Assembly: GCA_964515905.1 (NCBI GenBank)
Contig: CAZEWK010000033.1
Location: 8,090 to 72,089 of the forward strand
Source: GCA-2712985 sp964515905
GTDB lineage: Bacteria > Pseudomonadota > Alphaproteobacteria > UBA7887
DNA length: 64,000 bases
Reading direction: 5' to 3'
Position 1 is the first letter of the stretch. Every line of letters starts with the position of its first letter. The position numbers were made by a program, and so were the translations under genes. The notes beneath the pieces are model-generated. The model was not told where the DNA came from. It ran no database searches and was given only the letters and a program-made list of their open reading frames with translations. Positions 35,693 through 44,447 of the stretch are shown here, piece by piece.

Positions 35693-35893
35693 TTGGAAGT
35701 TATAGTCAGAGATAATAATGTAGACCAGGCGCTACGTGCTCTAAAAAAGAAGATGCAACGCGAGGGTATATTTCGTGAGATGAAAATGAGAAGGTCCTTC
35801 GAGAAACCTTCAGAAAAGAAAGCTCGTGAAAAAGCCGAAGCAATTCGTCGAGCTCGGAAACTAGCCCGTAAAAAGGCGATGCGTGAAGAGTGA
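35693..35893 (+). CDS. rpsU: 30S ribosomal protein S21
   Basis: A 66-residue S21. The N-terminal VIVRDNNVDQALRALKKKM is the canonical start of the protein, and the C-terminal half is strongly basic (RRARKLARKKAMREE). Translation appears to start at TTG 35693 with AAGGA nine nt upstream. S21 helps the 30S subunit engage mRNA leaders. Confidence 0.94.
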   Translation: MEVIVRDNNVDQALRALKKKMQREGIFREMKMRRSFEKPSEKKAREKAEAIRRARKLARKKAMREE

Positions 35894-35985
35894 CTCTGAG
35901 TTTCTTAAAAAAAGTTTTCTGTAACTATTAATCTTGCAGTCGTTATAAACTTAGAAATCGATATTTGTTCTCTCTATAATTGCTA

Positions 35986-37386
35986 CTATCCACTGATTTC
36001 TGGCATTACAAACGGTCTTATTGTCTCTATTGCTCGAGCAGCCTGTAGCAACGCGTGTTCTTGGAAGCGAGGAGCTACTATTTGTACGCATACTGGCAGA
36101 TTGTTGTTGGCGAATCCAAATGGAACCGTGACTGCGGGATGTTGACTGAGATTGAATGGGTAAGTAAAAGGTGACCATTCCCACCACCGTTCCAAACTGC
36201 TATTAGGCGGAACTTCATTGCCCGCCTCAAACGCAGTTATAGGTAATTGGGGGGTGAGAAAAAAATCAAAATCTTGAAGGAATAGAGTGAGTTTGACGGC
36301 GAGTTCTTCGCGATCTTGTTCAGCACGCCGCAGTTTAAGAGAACTAATATTCCTTCCGTACGCAGCAAGTTCGAGAATAGGCTCATCCATTAGACAACGT
36401 TTGTCTGCGGGTGTATTTTCCACCAGAACAGCTAGGCCTACAGACCAGAGTGTTATCATAGTCTCAATTGGATCCCGAATTCCTGGATCAACTTCAATGA
36501 TTTCTGCCCCCAGATCATCGAAAATATTTAATGAGTTTTCTATAACTTCAGAGACGTGGTCATCAACTTTCGCATAGCCTAAGTTCTTACTATACGCAAT
36601 GCGTGCTCCAGAGATTCCAAGATCCAAGTTTTCATGATAGTTGATTTTTCGGTAAGGTCCCGCGTACCAATCACGAGAATCGGGTTCTGTGATGACGCTT
36701 AACATAATCGCGGCATCCGAAACCGTTCGGGTCATCGGGCCGTGATGAGATAGAGTTCCCATGGTTGACTGTGGGTAGGCAGGAACTACACCAAACGTAG
36801 ACTTGATACCAAAAATTCCACAAAACCCCGCTGGCATTCGGATAGAACCGCCTCCATCGGAACCTATGTTAAGTGTGCCCATCCCAAGTGCAGCAGCAAC
36901 TGCTGCACCTCCCGAACTGCCGCCCGGAGTCTTTTGGGGATCCCAAGGGTTCTTAGTACTCCCTGTTAATGGGCTATCTGTAACACCTTTCCAACCGAAT
37001 TCCGGTGTGGTTGTTTTGCCCAAGAAAACAGCTCCATGAGCTCTCATTCGTGCCACAATCGGGGCGTCTTGGTTCCATTGTTGGTTAGGATCAACAGTCT
37101 TAGAACCTTTAAGAGTTGGCCACCCTTTAGAAAGCATGAGGTCCTTGATAGTAGCAGGAATCCCATCGATAAGGCCCGCGGGTTCTCCCTTGTTCCATCT
37201 CTCCTCGGAGAGCTTTGCTTCTTTTAAGGTTCTCTCCGGGTCAAGGACACAAAAAGGGTTAAAAGTAGGTTGGAGGGTCTCTATACGTTTTAGTAATGAA
37301 GTTGCAACCTCTACAGGAGAAACTTTGCGTTCCTTATACAATTTAACCAATTCATTTGCGGATAATTCGTGTAGTTCTCCGGCCAT
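35986..37386 (-). CDS. Amidase (amidase-signature family)
   Basis: A 466-residue GatA-like amidase of the Ser-cisSer-Lys class. The Lys is in ATIKDLM (about 78-84). The Gly/Ser signature PGGSSGGAAVAAALGMG followed by GSDGGGSIRMPAGFCGI supplies the cis-Ser and the nucleophile. No GatB or GatC neighbours and several substitutions relative to GatA indicate a stand-alone amidase acting on small amides or aryl amides. The ATG is preceded by a GGGAG-like site. It lies 15 bp downstream of pntB on the same strand, so it may be co-transcribed with the pnt operon. Confidence 0.88.
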   Translation of the reverse strand: MAGELHELSANELVKLYKERKVSPVEVATSLLKRIETLQPTFNPFCVLDPERTLKEAKLSEERWNKGEPAGLIDGIPATIKDLMLSKGWPTLKGSKTVDPNQQWNQDAPIVARMRAHGAVFLGKTTTPEFGWKGVTDSPLTGSTKNPWDPQKTPGGSSGGAAVAAALGMGTLNIGSDGGGSIRMPAGFCGIFGIKSTFGVVPAYPQSTMGTLSHHGPMTRTVSDAAIMLSVITEPDSRDWYAGPYRKINYHENLDLGISGARIAYSKNLGYAKVDDHVSEVIENSLNIFDDLGAEIIEVDPGIRDPIETMITLWSVGLAVLVENTPADKRCLMDEPILELAAYGRNISSLKLRRAEQDREELAVKLTLFLQDFDFFLTPQLPITAFEAGNEVPPNSSLERWWEWSPFTYPFNLSQHPAVTVPFGFANNNLPVCVQIVAPRFQEHALLQAARAIETIRPFVMPEISG

Positions 37387-37401
37387 CGTTATCTCCCTGT
37401 G

Positions 37402-38793
37402 TCATAACACTTTCACAATGTCCTCGACCATTTTTTTTGCATCGCCAAATAACATCATAGTTTTATCCGTATAAAATACTTCGTTATCTATTCCCGCATA
37501 TCCCGGCGAAAGCGAACGTTTAACGAATAATACTGTGTTGGATTTTTCAACATCTAAGATTGGCATCCCCGCTATAGGACTTGACGGATCCTTCTTGGCT
37601 GCAGGATTAGTTACGTCATTCGCACCTATAACAAAAGCGACATCGCAAGAGGCAAAGTCGTTATTTATCGCTTCGAGTTCATATACTTCATCATAGGGGA
37701 CATTGGCTTCCGCTAATAGGACGTTCATGTGGCCCGGCATCCGTCCTGCAACGGGGTGAATAGCATACTTAACATCTACACCTTGCGCTTTTAATACATC
37801 CGACATCTCTCTAAGTGAATGTTGTGCTAGTGCTACAGCCATTCCATATCCTGGTACAATAATCACTGATTGTGCATTTTTCATTATAAAGGCGGCATCA
37901 TCAGCGCTACCAGCAGTTGCATTTTTATCCCCCTGAGAGCTCGTGGTTACATCGACTTCTGCGCCGAATCCACCAAGAATGACGTTGAAAAAGGAGCGAT
38001 TCATGGCTCTGCACATGATATAGCTGAGTATCGCGCCGGAAGAGCCTACTAGCGCACCGACAATAATGAGGGCAGGATTTTGTAGGGTGAATCCGATACC
38101 TGCTGCAGCCCAACCAGAATAAGAGTTTAGCATAGAAACTACTACGGGCATGTCGGCTCCGCCGATAGGGACAATGATCAATATACCTAAAAGTAGTGCC
38201 AATAATGTCATCGCCCAAAAAATGGCGTAACTCTCGGTTAGGCAAAACCAAGTTATCAAGGATAAGATTAAGAGCCCAACCATTAGATTTAGCCAGTGTT
38301 GGCCGGGAAACACTAAGGGGGCTCCGCTCATTAATGCTTGAAGCTTGGCAAAGGCTATAATCGAGCCCGTAAAAGTAATGGCACCAATGACTGCCCCGAG
38401 AGACATCTCGACAAGGCTGGCAGATTTTATGTTCCCAATTGTGCCTATTCCGTAGGCGTCAGGTGCGTAAAGAGCGGCCGCTGCAACAAGGACAGCAGCT
38501 AATCCTACTAAACTATGAAAAGCGGCAACTAATTGAGGCATTGCGGTCATTTGAATGCGCAAGGCAACTACGGTGCCAAGAGTCCCACCGGCAAGGACGG
38601 CGATAAATACTAGCGTGTAGCTCGAAATATCTGGTTTCAACAAAGTGGTCCCAATGGCTATCGCCATTCCTGCAACACCAAATAAATTCCCTGATCTTGC
38701 CGAAGCCGGAGATGATAACCCTTTTAACGCAAGGATGAAGCAAACAGACGCAGCTAAATACAGTAAGGTTGATAAATTATCAGTCACTGCCAA
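37402..38793 (-). CDS. pntB: NAD(P) transhydrogenase subunit beta
   Basis: A 463-residue subunit of the proton-pumping transhydrogenase that transfers hydride from NADH to NADP+ using the proton gradient. About nine hydrophobic helices occupy residues 1-260. The soluble NADP(H)-binding domain III follows, with IVPGYGMAVAQ-type motif VPGYGMAVAL, GVDVKYAIHPVAGRMPGHMNVLLAEANVPYD and GANDVTNPAA. It is the last gene of the pntAA-AB-B operon, 6 bp after pntAB. Confidence 0.95.
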   Translation of the reverse strand: MAVTDNLSTLLYLAASVCFILALKGLSSPASARSGNLFGVAGMAIAIGTTLLKPDISSYTLVFIAVLAGGTLGTVVALRIQMTAMPQLVAAFHSLVGLAAVLVAAAALYAPDAYGIGTIGNIKSASLVEMSLGAVIGAITFTGSIIAFAKLQALMSGAPLVFPGQHWLNLMVGLLILSLITWFCLTESYAIFWAMTLLALLLGILIIVPIGGADMPVVVSMLNSYSGWAAAGIGFTLQNPALIIVGALVGSSGAILSYIMCRAMNRSFFNVILGGFGAEVDVTTSSQGDKNATAGSADDAAFIMKNAQSVIIVPGYGMAVALAQHSLREMSDVLKAQGVDVKYAIHPVAGRMPGHMNVLLAEANVPYDEVYELEAINNDFASCDVAFVIGANDVTNPAAKKDPSSPIAGMPILDVEKSNTVLFVKRSLSPGYAGIDNEVFYTDKTMMLFGDAKKMVEDIVKVL

Positions 38794-38799
38794 ATTTCC

Positions 38800-39120
38800 T
38801 TATTTCTTTTTCTTAAACATTTGCAACATGCGTTGCGTCACTATGAAGCCACCAAAAATATTTATGGAAGCTAAAAGGACAGCAAAAAAACCAAGGATTT
38901 TTGAAACACTGATTGCATTAGCTTCAGAAGGTTCAGATGTTGATATGCTAAATTGTGAACCAACAGCGATTAGTGCACCTACTACTATTATGCCGGAGAT
39001 GGCATTGGTTACTGACATCAGCGGTGTGTGCAAAGCCGGTGTTACACTCCAAACCACATAATAACCAACAAAAACTGCTAATATGAATATAGTAATATCG
39101 GTGACGAAAGGATCCGTCAT
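38800..39120 (-). CDS. pntAB: NAD(P) transhydrogenase subunit alpha-2 (membrane part)
   Basis: A 106-residue membrane subunit with three to four hydrophobic helices, including FILAVFVGYYVVWSVTPALHTPLMSVTNAISG, the conserved first block. It corresponds to the C-terminal membrane domain of E. coli PntA, encoded separately, as is usual in alphaproteobacteria. Its start overlaps the alpha-1 stop by one base, implying translational coupling. Confidence 0.94.
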   Translation of the reverse strand: MTDPFVTDITIFILAVFVGYYVVWSVTPALHTPLMSVTNAISGIIVVGALIAVGSQFSISTSEPSEANAISVSKILGFFAVLLASINIFGGFIVTQRMLQMFKKKK

Positions 39121-40274
39121 TATTCCTCTCCCTTTGTAAGCATAGGGTGAACTATCTGCCCATCTCGTGTTATCACTGTTCCAGAGATAATTTCATCCTC
39201 CCAGTCAATCGATAGAGACTTAGTCTCCACATCTATCATGGGAGTTATAAAATTTACCAAGTTTCGAGCGTATAATGCACTTGCATCGACAGGCGCTCGA
39301 CCTGGCATATTGGTGTAACCAATCAAGGTTACACCATGCTTTACTGTCACTTTGTCAGGTTCTGTTAAAGGACAATTACCACCAGTTTCGGCAGCAAGAT
39401 CGACAATTACGGAACCCGATTTCATATCCTTTAACATTGACTCACTTATGAGTTCAGGGGCCGGTTTCCCAGGTATTAAAGCAGTAGTAATCGCAATATC
39501 CTGCCCCTTTAACGTTTCGTGTATGAGTGATTTTTGTTTTTCTTGGTATTCTTTGCTCATTTCCTTTGCGTAACCGCCTTTTGTTTGGGATTCCTCGGCG
39601 TTCTCGTTTGGAACCTCAATGAATTTCGCTCCAAGACTTTCCACTTGTTCTTTGGTCACTGGGCGTACGTCAAAGGCGGACACGACAGCGCCAAGTCTTC
39701 GTGCAGTTGCGATTGCCTGAAGACCTGCTACTCCGGCGCCTAGAATCAAAACTTTTGCAGGTGCAATAGTGCCGGCTGCTGTCATCATCATAGGGAATGC
39801 GCGTCCGAAGGTCGCGGCAGCCTCTATCACAGCTTTGTATCCGGCCAAATTACTTTGGGACGAGAGGACGTCCATGCTTTGTGCACGACTTATACGTGGA
39901 AGCAGTTCCATCGCAAACGCTGTGATACCCGCGTCTGCATAGGCTGTTACCTCATCTTTATTTTGAAGTGGTTCCAATAGGCCAATTAGTACGGCACCGT
40001 GCTCTATCATAGAAAGTTCATTCGGATCTTGCCCCCCTTTCATGGGTCTTACGACTTTCAATATGATATCTGCATCTTTATATGTCTCTCTGGCGTCCTT
40101 ACCTATCAAAGCACCTGCATTCTTATATACCTCGTCGGGTAACATGGCCTGGGTTCCCGCACCACTTTCGACCATTATCTCTATTCCTAGTCCAACTAGT
40201 TTCTTTATCATGTCGGGAGAGGTTGCAACTCGGGTTTCCCCGACGCGCAATTCCTTTGGAATTCCGATTTTCAT
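39120..40274 (-). CDS. pntAA: NAD(P) transhydrogenase subunit alpha-1 (NAD(H)-binding)
   Basis: A 384-residue soluble domain I protein, related to alanine dehydrogenase, that binds NAD(H). The opening MKIGIPKELRVGETRVATSPD, the RAQSMDVLSSQ segment and the Rossmann motif LGAGVAGLQAIATARRLGA are diagnostic, as is the mobile-loop QTKGGYAKEMS. It is the first gene of the operon. An inverted repeat GGCCTA/TAGGCC lies in its leader at 40295-40312. Confidence 0.95.
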   Translation of the reverse strand: MKIGIPKELRVGETRVATSPDMIKKLVGLGIEIMVESGAGTQAMLPDEVYKNAGALIGKDARETYKDADIILKVVRPMKGGQDPNELSMIEHGAVLIGLLEPLQNKDEVTAYADAGITAFAMELLPRISRAQSMDVLSSQSNLAGYKAVIEAAATFGRAFPMMMTAAGTIAPAKVLILGAGVAGLQAIATARRLGAVVSAFDVRPVTKEQVESLGAKFIEVPNENAEESQTKGGYAKEMSKEYQEKQKSLIHETLKGQDIAITTALIPGKPAPELISESMLKDMKSGSVIVDLAAETGGNCPLTEPDKVTVKHGVTLIGYTNMPGRAPVDASALYARNLVNFITPMIDVETKSLSIDWEDEIISGTVITRDGQIVHPMLTKGEE

Positions 40275-40294
40275 AGCTCTTACCTAATGGGATT

Positions 40295-40312
40295 GGCCTA
40301 TTACGTTAGGCC
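40295..40312. repeat. Inverted repeat in the pnt leader
   Basis: GGCCTA and TAGGCC flank the 6-nt loop TTACGT, about 20 bp before the pntAA start. There is no T-tract on either strand, so it is unlikely to be a terminator. It could be an operator or a small leader hairpin. Confidence 0.4.
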
Positions 40313-40384
40313 GACAATGGATAAAACTTAACTCTTCCTTGATAGTTTAGGAGACTTGGTGCCACTACATCAACTCCAATCACT

Positions 40385-41725
40385 TCAATTTATACTATTG
40401 TCTGTGGTTATTTTTTCCAAGCGGGGATAAAAAGCTAATAACGTTAATCCTCGGGCCACAGAAAAAACTGTGAAAGACAGCCAAAGTCCGTGATTACCCG
40501 AATGGGGTACCAGGAAAAGCACGAGTACCAAGAAAATAGAAAACGATATTATCATTGCATTGCGCATATCTCCAGCCCGCGTTGCACCAATGAATATGCC
40601 GTCAAATTGATATGCCCAGACAGAGGCCAATGGTGAAATAATAACCCATAAAAAATATGTTTCCGCCACCGCTTGTACTTCTGAGAGACTGGTGATCCAG
40701 CTTATAACATTAGTTCCAAAGAAAATTAAGAAAAACGTATAAACTATTGATACTAATAATGCTAATTCGGTCGTCCTTCGAACTGAATGACGCAAATATG
40801 AGCGATCGCGCGAACCAATTGCTTTTCCAACCAACGCCTCAGCTGCGTGGGCAAACCCGTCCAGTCCATAGGCGATAAATGATAAAAATAATATTAAGAT
40901 GCCATTAGCTGCTAATATGAGTTCTCCCATTCTACTCCCTTGAATGGTGAACATTGAGGTAGCAATAATCAAAAGTAGGCTTCTTAGAAAGATGTCTCGG
41001 TTTAATGCCATTAAGGTAAGCAACGGGCCCTGACGGATTAAGTAGTCCAGCTTCCAACTAATTTTGTACTGAATCTTTATTTTCTGGACGAAATAGAGGC
41101 CTGCACCAAGTCCAATATACTGCGATATCATTGTTGCTAGTGCGACACCAGAAACTTCCATGGAAAGCCAGTCCGCAAAGATAATGTCGAGCAAAATGTT
41201 TAAACCGTTTATGATAACCTGCAAAAATAGTGCGTAACCTACTTTTTGCAGACCTATAAGCCAGCCAAGAATAGCCAGATTTGCCAAGGCTGCGGGCCCC
41301 GCCCAAATGCGGATAGTAATATAGTCATTTAGGTATTGTCTAACTTCCGGAGAGGGCGAAACTAAACCTGTCGCTATTTGCACGATAGGGGTCTGCAGAG
41401 ACACTAATAAGGTGCCAAATAGTGTGGCAAGTAACATTGACCGACCAAGCCACACCATGGCGACTTCCATATCTCCTGAACCATATGCTTGAGCCGCGAG
41501 ACCGGTAGTGGAAAACCGCAGGAATGCGAATGCCCAATACAAAAATGTGAATACAGTGGCTCCCAAAGCGACCGCGCCAATATGCGCTGAACTTAGGTCT
41601 CCAATTACGGCTGTGTCTACAACTCCCAACAAAGGGATGGTGAGGTTCGCTATAATGAGAGGCAATGCTAGACGCCAAATGTGTGCGTAAGGCCTTTCGA
41701 CGGCAAGCTCCGAACTTTCTTTCAT
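40385..41725 (-). CDS. MATE-family efflux transporter (DinF-like)
   Basis: A 446-residue multidrug/toxin extrusion transporter with twelve predicted helices in two six-helix bundles. The first motif LALPLIIANLTIPLLGVVDTAVIG is typical of the DinF branch, which exports organic cations in exchange for H+ or Na+. The repeat begins again around residue 230. It lies 9 bp downstream of the unknown alpha/beta-barrel protein on the same strand and is probably co-expressed with it. Confidence 0.9.
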   Translation of the reverse strand: MKESSELAVERPYAHIWRLALPLIIANLTIPLLGVVDTAVIGDLSSAHIGAVALGATVFTFLYWAFAFLRFSTTGLAAQAYGSGDMEVAMVWLGRSMLLATLFGTLLVSLQTPIVQIATGLVSPSPEVRQYLNDYITIRIWAGPAALANLAILGWLIGLQKVGYALFLQVIINGLNILLDIIFADWLSMEVSGVALATMISQYIGLGAGLYFVQKIKIQYKISWKLDYLIRQGPLLTLMALNRDIFLRSLLLIIATSMFTIQGSRMGELILAANGILILFLSFIAYGLDGFAHAAEALVGKAIGSRDRSYLRHSVRRTTELALLVSIVYTFFLIFFGTNVISWITSLSEVQAVAETYFLWVIISPLASVWAYQFDGIFIGATRAGDMRNAMIISFSIFLVLVLFLVPHSGNHGLWLSFTVFSVARGLTLLAFYPRLEKITTDNSIN

Positions 41726-41734
41726 TTGGGGTTC

Positions 41735-42442
41735 TTATCCGGAAAAGTTGGCCGTTTCGCCGGCTGTAGCACAGTGCATTAGTTGGTGTTTAGTGACAGA
41801 GACCGATGAAGCTCCATTGTTAATCCATTCTTCTTCCAAGAAATGCTTCCCCAGGGCTAGGGCAAGTGAGCTCTGATCACGGCTTTCGATTAATATACAC
41901 CAGTCCGCAATTTGATCTGGCACATCTCTTATTTCGGCTTCAACGCTATCAACCTTGGTAATTAGAGGGTCAGGAATACACAGATGGGCGCCAATTGTAT
42001 CCGTTTCATGAAGCAGATTGGAAATTGTATGATTAATGACCCAGTCCTTCAGAGAGGAGCAGTCCTTGTTCGATGGAACGACTGAAATTATCCCGAGGCC
42101 CCCTCCGACCCCAAAGCCGGCGCTGTAGACAACTTCAAAGGCCGTACGATTTGTATCCTGAAACCTAGCTAGATTCGTCCGAGACCAAGGAGTGGGGTGA
42201 TCAAGTTGATGGTGGTATGATTTGCTTCCAAGGGTTTCTAAGTTTTTTGTTTCATAAAGGGCTGAGAATCGGGTATCAGAATCAATCGAGTGGTAACGTC
42301 TTCCCCGTAAGAAGCCAGGAACGCTTAATCTCTCAGGAAAATGCTCAGCTCGGTACCAGTTTTGAAAATCCCTCAGATCCGATTCATTATTAATCTTGAG
42401 GTTGTGCCAAATTGCAAGTAGTCCACTACCTAATAATGACAT
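41735..42442 (-). CDS. Probable dimeric alpha/beta-barrel protein of unknown function
   Basis: A 235-residue soluble protein I cannot assign firmly. Its first 90 residues, with FQNWYRAEHFPERLSVPGFLRGRRYHS, resemble EthD-like/ferredoxin-fold domains in which a WY..EH..ERL.VPGF motif recurs. A second half containing WCILIESRDQSSLALALGKHF may be a second copy of the same fold. GGAAAAAG precedes the ATG. It is co-directional with and 9 bp upstream of the MATE exporter. A role in binding or oxidising a small hydrophobic compound is possible but unsupported. Confidence 0.6.
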   Translation of the reverse strand: MSLLGSGLLAIWHNLKINNESDLRDFQNWYRAEHFPERLSVPGFLRGRRYHSIDSDTRFSALYETKNLETLGSKSYHHQLDHPTPWSRTNLARFQDTNRTAFEVVYSAGFGVGGGLGIISVVPSNKDCSSLKDWVINHTISNLLHETDTIGAHLCIPDPLITKVDSVEAEIRDVPDQIADWCILIESRDQSSLALALGKHFLEEEWINNGASSVSVTKHQLMHCATAGETANFSG

Positions 42443-42520
42443 AATACGCTTTTTCCATATATAAGGTGGTTAGTATATCGGACAAAAGGTGATATTAAAT
42501 CCTACTGTAAGGGGACACCC

Positions 42521-43324
42521 ATGCCAACTCCACTAACCATCGTTGACGCTTTTACTTCTGTTGCATTCTCGGGAAATCCAGCTGCAGTGTGTGTTTTGTC
42601 AGAACCTGGAGATGAGAAATGGATGCAGAATGTCGCAAGTGAAATGAATCTTTCAGAAACAGCGTTTTTATACCCAATTAATGGTGAGTCGGATAACCAG
42701 TACAATTTGCGATGGTTCACTCCTGTCACTGAGGTAGATTTATGCGGTCATGCTACACTTGCAAGTGCTCACGCTCTTTGGGAGATGGGTGCTTGGTCGG
42801 GAGAAAAAGGTTTGTGTTTTAACACTCGTAGCGGAGTATTACGTGCATTATTTAAAAAGGGAAAAATTCAATTGGATTTTCCAGCGCTGGAAGCTACACC
42901 CTTGAAATCGCCGCCAAATTTTAATGCTTTGCTATCGGTTGAAACGATTTGGGTAGGGAAGTCAGAAAGTGACTATTTAGTAGAGGTAGGCGATGCCCGA
43001 ACAGTTGCAGAACTAAAACCAAATTTCGGAGCTTTGGGAGAAATAGAAGCCCGAGGTATAATTGTGACTGCTATATCGGAAGTAGAAAGAAGTGCCGATT
43101 TTGTATCTCGATTTTTTGCTCCGAGAGTCGGAATAGACGAAGATCCTGTCACTGGATCTGCTCATTGCCTATTGGGACCATACTGGGGCTCAAAGTTGAA
43201 AAAGAATAGTCTCGTCGGCCATCAATTATCTAGTCGAGAAGGAGAGGTAGAAATTGTGATCGAAGGAGAACGAGTTTTACTTGCTGGCTCGGCCGTAACC
43301 ATTTTACGTGGAGAACTGTGTTGA
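42521..43324 (+). CDS. PhzF-family isomerase
   Basis: A 267-residue PhzF/DapF-fold protein. The opening IVDAFTSVAFSGNPAAVCVL is the family hallmark, the catalytic Glu is in NLSETAFL (about residue 47), and the FTPVTEVDLCGHATLASAHALW and DEDPVTGSAHCLLGPYW blocks line the pocket. PhzF isomerises dihydro-3-hydroxyanthranilate in phenazine synthesis, but no phenazine genes are present, so this is likely a general isomerase homologue. Its stop overlaps the hydratase start by seven bases. Confidence 0.88.
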   Translation: MPTPLTIVDAFTSVAFSGNPAAVCVLSEPGDEKWMQNVASEMNLSETAFLYPINGESDNQYNLRWFTPVTEVDLCGHATLASAHALWEMGAWSGEKGLCFNTRSGVLRALFKKGKIQLDFPALEATPLKSPPNFNALLSVETIWVGKSESDYLVEVGDARTVAELKPNFGALGEIEARGIIVTAISEVERSADFVSRFFAPRVGIDEDPVTGSAHCLLGPYWGSKLKKNSLVGHQLSSREGEVEIVIEGERVLLAGSAVTILRGELC

Positions 43325-44115
43325 ATGAGGAAAGAGTTCAACGTGCGGCACAGATATTAGGCGATTGCCGATTGAGTGGAAAAAATATTGATGCTTTGCC
43401 GAAGTTGTGTCGTCCAAAAAACGAACTGGAGGGATATTTGGTGCAGGAAGTTCTGCATGAATATATATCCCATCAAAATTGTGACCAGGTGATTGGGCAT
43501 AAGATTGGATGTACTACCCCAGTTATGCAGAAGTTTTTGGATATCAAGAATCCCTGCGCAGGGGCGGTATTTGGGCGCAGTGTCCACGAACGGGAGGGGA
43601 GTTTTGGACACCAGAATTATCGGCATGTAGGGGTCGAATGTGAGATAGCTGTCCGAATAGGTAGTCCGTTGGGTAAAAAAGGTGAGCTTTATGATATCGA
43701 TGAAGTCACTAAATCAGTTTCGGAGATCATGGCGGCGATAGAGGTGGTTGATGATCGATACACAAATTATAAAACGTTGGGGGCTCCGACATTGTTGGCA
43801 GATGATTTTTTTAATGCGGGTTGTGTTCTGGGCCATTCGGTAAAGGACTGGCGATCTTTGGACTTGCTAAATACTAGCGGTGTGATGCGGATTAACGGGA
43901 AAGAAGTAGGTCGAGGCAGAGGTAGGGATATTATGGGTCATCCAATGAATGCTTTGGCTTGGTTGGCAAACCTTTTTGGATCCCGCGGTAAGTGTATTGA
44001 TGAGGGTGAGTTTATCCTCCTTGGTAGCGTGGTGGAAACAAAATGGGTTGAGGTAGGAGATATCGTGGAGGTTGAGGTTAAAGGGCTGGGTGGAGCCAAG
44101 GCTATATTTTGCTAG
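43318..44115 (+). CDS. 2-keto-4-pentenoate hydratase family protein
   Basis: A 265-residue FAH-superfamily protein of the MhpD/DmpE type (2-hydroxypentadienoate hydratase or oxalocrotonate decarboxylase). Metal-binding Glu residues lie in the VGVECEIAVRIG block and in IEVVDDRY; GHKIGCTTPVMQ marks the N-terminal region. The start is GTG 43318 or TTG 43321, both overlapping the PhzF stop, with GGAG upstream. In meta-cleavage pathways such an enzyme adds water to 2-hydroxypenta-2,4-dienoate, but no other meta-cleavage genes are adjacent. Confidence 0.82.
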   Translation: MLNEERVQRAAQILGDCRLSGKNIDALPKLCRPKNELEGYLVQEVLHEYISHQNCDQVIGHKIGCTTPVMQKFLDIKNPCAGAVFGRSVHEREGSFGHQNYRHVGVECEIAVRIGSPLGKKGELYDIDEVTKSVSEIMAAIEVVDDRYTNYKTLGAPTLLADDFFNAGCVLGHSVKDWRSLDLLNTSGVMRINGKEVGRGRGRDIMGHPMNALAWLANLFGSRGKCIDEGEFILLGSVVETKWVEVGDIVEVEVKGLGGAKAIFC

Positions 44116-44143
44116 ACACATTAACAAATATTGCCAAGAGGCA

Positions 44144-44320
44144 TTAAGTGCGTTCCTTATTTATTGCTGGAGGGTCTATCCACGGCTGCTCAGGCATATT
44201 TGGTGGGATCGGCGGTATATCAGGATCCTGCTGAGGGGCAGGGACATCATCTTCCTCGATATCCGGTATGATTATCGGAGGTGGCTCTTCAGGAACTTCT
44301 GGCGGGATTCTTGGAGGCAT
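44144..44320 (-). CDS. Small proline-rich acidic protein
   Basis: A 58-residue protein, about one third proline, with repeats of the form PP-(I/E)-x-P and an acidic middle (IPDIEEDDVP). It runs from ATG at 44320 to TAA at 44144, antisense to a longer but implausible Arg/Trp-rich frame. Similar tiny Pro-rich, extended proteins are common in proteobacterial genomes and remain uncharacterised. No strong ribosome-binding site is visible. The composition and the fact that a Pro-rich frame stays open while being this biased favour a real gene. Confidence 0.6.
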   Translation of the reverse strand: MPPRIPPEVPEEPPPIIIPDIEEDDVPAPQQDPDIPPIPPNMPEQPWIDPPAINKERT

Positions 44321-44447
44321 TATTCAATATAAAGTTTCAATAATCCTTGTTAAATGAGTTTATAAGAGCTCCTACTAAATGGGTAGGTCAAATATAACTC
44401 TACTGCTTTTTCATATGGCCACAAAAATACTTTGATCTAGACAGATT

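Noticed and set aside
44072..44332. 86-codon plus-strand frame rich in Arg and Trp
   Set aside because: Composition is implausible; it is the antisense of the proline-rich 58-residue frame, where CCN codons read as NGG, creating Trp and Arg.
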